The notes below the pieces were generated by a model. It worked only from the letters and a program-made list of their open reading frames with translations, was not told the origin of the DNA and made no database searches. Below are positions 50,187-54,790 of a stretch of DNA of 54,790 bases, piece after piece. A program made the position numbers and the translations under genes. The stretch comes from JBCCQH01 sp039024435. Lineage in GTDB: Bacteria; Bacteroidota; Bacteroidia; J057; JADKCL01. The DNA is taken from NCBI GenBank assembly GCA_039024435.1, contig JBCCQH010000043.1:1-54790 (forward strand). Direction: 5' to 3'. Positions within the stretch are counted from its first letter, which is position 1. Each line of letters starts with the position of its first letter.

Positions 50187-51335
50187 ATGTCCCACCCCGC
50201 CATAGTGGTAGCGGCCTGGAATCGGCCCCACAGTCTTGCGCGTTTGCTGAAATCGCTGCGAGATGCCCATTATCCCGAGGTTAAAGTGCCGCTGGTCATC
50301 GCCCTCGATGGTGAGGGTGACCCCGAGGTCGTGCGTTTGGCCGAAGGGTTTTCCTGGGAGTATGGTCCCAAAGAAGTGATCATCCAACCCCAGCGCCGCG
50401 GACTGAAATCCCATATTTTGGCGTGTGGGGATTTGAGTGAGCGGTTTGGCCGCATCGTGTTGCTGGAAGACGATCTGCTGGTGAGCCCCTGGTTTTACCA
50501 GTTTGCGACCTTGGCGTTGGCGGAATACCGGGCGGTGGAGCCGATTGCGGGCATCAGCCTGTACTGCCACGCGGTGATGGAAAGCAACGCTTTTTATCCC
50601 TTTTGGCCGATGTGTGGCGATCAAGGGGTGTATTTCCTCCAATATGCGGTGTCTTGGGGACAGGCCTGGACGGCGGAGCAATGGCAGGAATTCCGGGGCT
50701 GGTATGCAGCCCATCCGGAGGCCGGAAATGGCACGGCGGGATTCCTGGAGCATTGGGGGGAAAATTCCTGGAAAAAGCACTTTGTGCGCTACCTGATGGC
50801 CACCGGGCGGTATTTTGTCTGTCCGGGAACCGCCTATGCGACGAACTTTGGCGATGCGGGAGTGCATTTTCCGGAGGCGAATGCGGTTTTCCAGGTGCCC
50901 CTGGCACAAGCCTGGCGAGCGCCCGCCTGGCGGACTTACGTTGCGGGGGAAGAGGCTTACGATGCCAGCTTTGAGCCGGAACTGGCCTGGCTGCGGACGC
51001 TGGTTCCCGAACTGGGGGAGCGGGAAATTGAAGTCGATCTGCACGGGCAAAAAGACCTCGGACAAAGTGCGAAACCCTGGGTGCTGACCAGTCGGCCGGT
51101 GCGCGCGGCGCTTCGGTCTTGGGGCCGGCGGATGAAGCCGATTTGGCAAAATTTGCGCTACGCGGTGGAAGGAAATGACCTGCACCTGGCCCGGCGGGAA
51201 GATGTCCTGCCCTGGTCGGAAAAAGACCGACTGGAAATGTATATTCGCTGGCACCGGTTTTACTATCCGGTTCCGCGCTTGCGCAGCCAAGTGCTTTACG
51301 AATTCCTCAAGGGCATTGGGGCCACAAAAAAATGA
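50187..51335 (+). CDS. GNT-I-like glycosyltransferase (GT-A fold)
   Basis: A 382-residue protein starting 'MSHPAIVVAAWNRPHSLARLLKSL' with the GT-A nucleotide-binding start and 'RIVLLEDDLLVSPWFYQFATLAL', where the EDD motif fits the metal site of the eukaryote-like GNT-I (beta-1,2-N-acetylglucosaminyltransferase) branch. It would add sugars from nucleotide donors; the acceptor is unknown. The ATG at 50187 is chosen for the canonical start. The stop overlaps the start of the SGNH gene (ATGA), so the two are coupled. Confidence 0.85.
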   Translation: MSHPAIVVAAWNRPHSLARLLKSLRDAHYPEVKVPLVIALDGEGDPEVVRLAEGFSWEYGPKEVIIQPQRRGLKSHILACGDLSERFGRIVLLEDDLLVSPWFYQFATLALAEYRAVEPIAGISLYCHAVMESNAFYPFWPMCGDQGVYFLQYAVSWGQAWTAEQWQEFRGWYAAHPEAGNGTAGFLEHWGENSWKKHFVRYLMATGRYFVCPGTAYATNFGDAGVHFPEANAVFQVPLAQAWRAPAWRTYVAGEEAYDASFEPELAWLRTLVPELGEREIEVDLHGQKDLGQSAKPWVLTSRPVRAALRSWGRRMKPIWQNLRYAVEGNDLHLARREDVLPWSEKDRLEMYIRWHRFYYPVPRLRSQVLYEFLKGIGATKK

Positions 51336-52441
51336 GCGACAAAACGCCACGATCAAAGTTGGTCCGTTGGATGCAGCGCCATCCGCGCCGCGCCCTGCTG
51401 GTATTCAATCTGCTGGGCATTCTGCTGGTCCTAGTGGTGGTGGAGGGCGTCTTGCGCAACATGGGGATGCAGCCCGGCTACCTGGACATGGGCCACGGCG
51501 ATTTTCGGCCTTTGCCGGAAGGCGAAGCGCTGCGCCGGCAAAAGCTGTTTTTCACCGACGACACCGGGATTTTTCGGGCCTTTCCCGACTCCTTCAATTA
51601 CCGCCCCGGTTACTTCGTCAACGAAAGCGGCTTCCGGAACAAGCCTTTTTCGCAAATCGATACGACCAAACCGCGGATCCTATTCATCGGGGATTCATTT
51701 ACCTGGGGGGCGCACGCCGAGCCCATCGACGAATCTTTTGTGGACCTCGTGGCGCGGAAGGGTTACGAGGCCATCAACCTGGGAGTGCCCGGCACCGGTC
51801 CTTACCAATACGCCAAAATCGCAACCCGCTACATTCCCCGTTTTGCCCCGGAACAGGTCGTCGTCGTCTTTTACATGGCCAATGACGTGCAGTACATCCG
51901 CGAGGAATACGGTCCCGGCCAAAATCCCTACCACATCACGAATGCGGGCTGGCTGAATGCCTTCCTCGACGGGCCTTACCATCCTACGGCGGATTCTACC
52001 TACCGGTACTACCTGCGCCGCTTTGGGATTCCGCGGGATACTTGGTTCAACCGCTTTTGTGCCGCGACGGTGATCGGCTCGCGGGCCTGGCAATTGCTGC
52101 GCCGCCTAGAGTGGATCGATGGCTGGGATCCGGTGGTAGCCGAACGGATGCAAGCCCGGGAAGCGGCCCTCAGTCCGACGCCGGTTTCCGAGGAATACCT
52201 ATTGGAAATCGACCGGCTGTGCCGGTCGCGCGGCATCCCGATGCACCTGCTCGTGATTCCGACCCACACCGAACTGGGAATGCCCATTGAAGAGTTGCAT
52301 CCGGGATTGTTCCGGGAACTGACCTACCGGATGCCAGACGACCTGGTGCGGAGCGATTACCGCGAGTGGCCGGACGGCCACTTCAACAATGCAGGGCACG
52401 CGAAGTTTGCCGAATTTGTACGGCAAATTCTGGCCGAGTGA
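51332..52441 (+). CDS. SGNH/GDSL-family hydrolase, membrane-anchored
   Basis: A 369-residue protein with one N-terminal membrane helix (about residues 18-38) and an exported SGNH domain. Block I is 'ILFIGDSFTWGA' with the catalytic Ser, Block II has Gly in 'NLGVPGTGPYQYA', Block III Asn in 'VVFYMANDV', and the C-terminal 'WPDGHFNNAGHAKFAEF' carries the Asp-x-x-His dyad. Related proteins de-acetylate or acylate glycans. Its position behind a glycosyltransferase gene with an overlapping start suggests it modifies that product. Confidence 0.9.
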   Translation: MSDKTPRSKLVRWMQRHPRRALLVFNLLGILLVLVVVEGVLRNMGMQPGYLDMGHGDFRPLPEGEALRRQKLFFTDDTGIFRAFPDSFNYRPGYFVNESGFRNKPFSQIDTTKPRILFIGDSFTWGAHAEPIDESFVDLVARKGYEAINLGVPGTGPYQYAKIATRYIPRFAPEQVVVVFYMANDVQYIREEYGPGQNPYHITNAGWLNAFLDGPYHPTADSTYRYYLRRFGIPRDTWFNRFCAATVIGSRAWQLLRRLEWIDGWDPVVAERMQAREAALSPTPVSEEYLLEIDRLCRSRGIPMHLLVIPTHTELGMPIEELHPGLFRELTYRMPDDLVRSDYREWPDGHFNNAGHAKFAEFVRQILAE

Positions 52442-52516
52442 GCCGGACCGGACAGAAATCAGGGGGTTTTCCGGAAGAGTTGGAATTGGTGGAAATCATC
52501 TGCAGATTGAAGGGCG

Positions 52517-54511
52517 ATGGCGGGCAATGCGAATAATTTCTGGGCAAAAATTCCCCTTTGGGCGTGGGCGGCGGTGCTGTTCGGGCTGGCTTTTGCCCAA
52601 TACGCCAACACCCTCGGGCACGACTACGCCTGGGACGACGCCATCGTGATCGTCCAAAATGAGCGGGTACAGGGGGGCATCACTCGGCTGCCGGAGCATT
52701 TCGAATTTCGGGAGCGGAAATTTTTCACCGATTTTACCGGTTATCGTCCGGTGACGATGAGCACGTTTTCCATCGACCAAAGCATTGCGCCGATGAATCC
52801 GGCCTGGGGCCACTTGGTCAACGTCTTGCTGTACGGCCTGACCTGCGTGACCCTGTTTTTCACGCTGGTCTACCTGTTCCCGGGCCGGCATCCTCTCTTT
52901 GCATTTTTGGTGAGCCTACTGTTTCTGGTCCATCCGGTCCACGTGGAGGCGGTCGCCAACATCAAGAGCCGGGATGAGATCCTGGCGTTGTTGTTTGGCT
53001 TGTTGGCGTTGCAGACCCTTTTCCGGCAGTTGCGCACGGGAAACTGGGGCTGGCTGCCGGTGTGGTCGGTGTGCTTGGTGGCATCGATTTGGTCCAAGGA
53101 AAATGGCTACCTGTTCGTGCCGGTATTGGTGGTGGGCTATCTGCTGTTGGGAGAGGGCGAATGGCGCAAAAAGCTTCGGGGGAGCCTCGGCATTGGAGTA
53201 GGGTTGGTGCTGGGCGTGGTCCTGATCTACGCGGTGACGGGCAGTGCCCCAGGAACGGTCACGGCGGTCAACGAGAATGTATTTGTGGAAGACCTGCGCC
53301 TCGGCAATTCGCTGGCCGTGCCGCAGGAGCCGCTGGATCGCCACGCAAACTCAGCCCACCTGTTGTGGCTGAATGTCAAGACATTTTTTGTGCCCTATCC
53401 GCTGGTCTATTATTCGGGCTACGCGCAGATTCCGGTGCTGGCCATTGGCTCGCTGGCCGGGATACTGTCGCTGTTGTTTGGGCTGGGACTGTTGGGGCTT
53501 GCGGGGTACTGGAGCCGGAAACGGCGCACGGCGGACTTGGCGTTTGGCCTGTGGTTTTTCCTGGCGACAGTGGTAATCTATTTGCACCCCTTTGGCCGCT
53601 ACCTCGCGGATACGAAGGCGGATCGCTTTCTGTTTACCCCGTCGGTGGGCCTTTGCTTGCTCCTAGTAGCGGGATTGTACCGAGGATTGCGGCTCGATCC
53701 GGCCGCTGGTCCGGCGGAGTTGTGGACGACGGGCAAGCCCCAGTCTTACGCGCTGCTGGGCGGATTGGGGTTGGTCACAGTGGTATTTGCCAGCCTCACT
53801 TTTTCCCGGAACACGGTTTGGAAAGACACCTTTACGTTGTTCAGCAACGATATGCCGCGCTTGGAAAATTGTGCCAAAGCCCACTATTACATGGCCAATG
53901 TGCTGACCCCGCAGTACGAATACTCTAAGAATCCCGCCAAAACGAAGGTCGACATCGAAAATCACCTCTTGCGCGCGGTGGAGATTGCCCCGGAATCGTA
54001 CTTTTCTTTCATGGAGTTGGGGCGGTTTTACAGCCGGTTCAAGGAGTACGACAAGGTGATTGCGGCGATGCAGCGGGCTTTGCAACACTTTCCCGGGGAG
54101 CCTGAAATCACGCTGTTTCTGGGCCAGGCGGAATACTTTAAAGGCCAATACCTCAAAGCAGCCGGGCACTTGGGACAAGCGCGCCAGCGCAACCTGAGCC
54201 TGGATACGGCCTGGGAATTGGAAGGGCGGGCCCTCGCCAAAGCGGGAAAATTTGCCGAGGGCATCGCGGTGCTGCAGCAGGCCATTGCCCGCGACCCGAG
54301 CAACCCCTGGTACCACGATGCGCTGAGCGACGCGTTGTTTGATTCGGGACAGATCGCGGCTTCATTTGTGGCCATTGAACGCCTGCTGGAACTGGATCCA
54401 GAAAATGATACATGGTGGAAAAAGATGATCGGCCGCTACCAATTGGTTGGGGACAATGATTCGGCCGCGCGGTATTACCAAGAAGCCATGGCAAGGGGGG
54501 TATTGCAATGA
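52517..54511 (+). CDS. TMTC-like membrane protein with C-terminal TPR repeats
   Basis: A 664-residue protein with about nine to eleven N-terminal helices (residues 12-420) and a C-terminal TPR array (about 450-664). After the first helix comes 'HDYAWDDAIVIVQNERVQGGI', with the acidic pair typical of the first luminal loop of TMTC-type/GT-C mannosyltransferases, and 'VHPVHVEAVANIKSRDEIL' is another family hallmark. These enzymes transfer mannose from a lipid carrier to proteins. A bacterial function in surface glycosylation is inferred. It follows the SGNH gene by 75 bp. Confidence 0.88.
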   Translation: MAGNANNFWAKIPLWAWAAVLFGLAFAQYANTLGHDYAWDDAIVIVQNERVQGGITRLPEHFEFRERKFFTDFTGYRPVTMSTFSIDQSIAPMNPAWGHLVNVLLYGLTCVTLFFTLVYLFPGRHPLFAFLVSLLFLVHPVHVEAVANIKSRDEILALLFGLLALQTLFRQLRTGNWGWLPVWSVCLVASIWSKENGYLFVPVLVVGYLLLGEGEWRKKLRGSLGIGVGLVLGVVLIYAVTGSAPGTVTAVNENVFVEDLRLGNSLAVPQEPLDRHANSAHLLWLNVKTFFVPYPLVYYSGYAQIPVLAIGSLAGILSLLFGLGLLGLAGYWSRKRRTADLAFGLWFFLATVVIYLHPFGRYLADTKADRFLFTPSVGLCLLLVAGLYRGLRLDPAAGPAELWTTGKPQSYALLGGLGLVTVVFASLTFSRNTVWKDTFTLFSNDMPRLENCAKAHYYMANVLTPQYEYSKNPAKTKVDIENHLLRAVEIAPESYFSFMELGRFYSRFKEYDKVIAAMQRALQHFPGEPEITLFLGQAEYFKGQYLKAAGHLGQARQRNLSLDTAWELEGRALAKAGKFAEGIAVLQQAIARDPSNPWYHDALSDALFDSGQIAASFVAIERLLELDPENDTWWKKMIGRYQLVGDNDSAARYYQEAMARGVLQ

Positions 54512-54600
54512 AATGCGGGCGGTTCTTGATCCCCGATTGGTCACTTCATGTGATTTTCGTACCGATGCAGATATTTTAATGCTTGTCCGGAACTTTGCCA

Positions 54601-54635
54601 CGGCTTTTGACACGGCTTTTGACATGAGATGTCAA
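54601..54635. repeat. 12-bp tandem repeat and palindrome before the IS1595 gene
   Basis: CGGCTTTTGACA occurs twice in direct tandem (54601-54612 and 54613-54624). The second copy runs into TTGACAT-GAG-ATGTCAA, a dyad with perfect 7-bp arms (54619-54635). The pattern lies 40 bp upstream of the transposase start and may be part of the IS left end or its promoter. Confidence 0.45.
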
Positions 54636-54674
54636 TCGGCGGGTTGAGATTGGGGCCAAAGCTCGAATCTGCCC

Positions 54675-54790
54675 ATGAATCTATTCAACTTTATCGCCCA
54701 ATTTCCCGACGAACAATCCTGCCGAACCCACTTCGGCGACTTGCGCAAGCAAAAAGGCGTCGTCTGCAAACGTTGCCAGTGCCGGGAGCA
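54675..54790 (+). mobile_element. IS1595-family transposase, 5' part (cut by window end)
   Basis: The window ends after 38 codons of an open frame starting MNLFNFIAQFPDEQSC. The segment 'FPDEQSCRTHFGDLRKQKGVVCKRCQC' matches the N-terminal zinc ribbon of IS1595/ISXO2-type transposases ('FPDEEAC...L...RWP.G..CP.CG'). The rest of the element, its inverted repeats and its intactness cannot be judged. Promoters of the element probably lie in the 160 bp before the ATG. Confidence 0.82.

Noticed and set aside
1..54790. CRISPR arrays, rRNA genes and riboswitches
   Set aside because: No regularly spaced direct repeats with unique spacers, no rRNA core sequences and no recognisable riboswitch cores were seen on either strand.

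Overview
The window is chromosomal DNA of a Bacteroidota bacterium, most likely from the Saprospiria (Lewinella/Haliscomenobacter-like). I infer this from three secreted proteins with type IX secretion (T9SS) C-terminal signals, a MotA/ExbB-ExbD-ExbD-TonB operon, a SusD-like lipoprotein, a small GldL-like membrane protein with a KLMHWPNA-type motif, lipoproteins with Bacteroidota-style signal peptides, and several TATATTTG-like -7 promoter elements, all in DNA that is GC-rich for the phylum. The species cannot be fixed from the sequence alone.

Layout. 0.5-2.1 kb: an ABC exporter pair (ATPase plus ABC-2 permease). 2.1-8.4 kb: mostly minus-strand genes of modest recognisability: an ABM-domain protein, a HEAT-like protein, lipoproteins, an esterase coupled to a putative outer-membrane barrel, and a GldL-like protein. 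8.6-11.9 kb: methionine sulfoxide repair (an MsrB-MsrA fusion and a lipoprotein MsrB), a DUF983 protein and a divergent Crp/Fnr regulator with a perfect dyad in between. 11.9-15.8 kb: two divergent secreted proteins (a T9SS beta-propeller-like protein and an arylsulfotransferase-like protein). 15.8-24.8 kb: a DHFR-like reductase, a BlaI/M56 sensor pair behind three near-identical operators, and two paralogous ExbD-TonB modules, the upstream one with an ExbB/MotA motor gene. 25.3-31 kb: small membrane proteins, a very large secreted WG-repeat protein, a DUF5519-like lipoprotein and a second Crp/Fnr regulator.

31.4-35.2 kb is different. It is visibly AT-richer than its flanks, its genes are separated by strong hairpins, and it lies next to a tRNA-Met. 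It encodes a 486-aa polymorphic-toxin-like protein (SH3b domain, PD-(D/E)XK-type nuclease motif, hydrophobic tail), a closely linked candidate immunity protein, a DUF3085-like protein, a zinc-ribbon protein and a lipoprotein. I regard this cassette as the most promising candidate for an undescribed system in the window.

35.6-44.4 kb: a repetitive PKD/T9SS adhesin-like protein, an uncharacterised 695-aa cytoplasmic protein, an orphan SusD homologue and a helical-repeat protein. 44.4-54.5 kb: RNase HII, a Nudix hydrolase and then a loose surface-glycan region (GT4 glycosyltransferase, Wzx-like flippase, TRIC/UPF0126 channel, GNT-I-like glycosyltransferase, SGNH hydrolase, TMTC-like TPR membrane protein). 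The window ends inside the first codons of an IS1595-type transposase.

Functional calls rest on motifs and family resemblance read by eye; no database search was possible.
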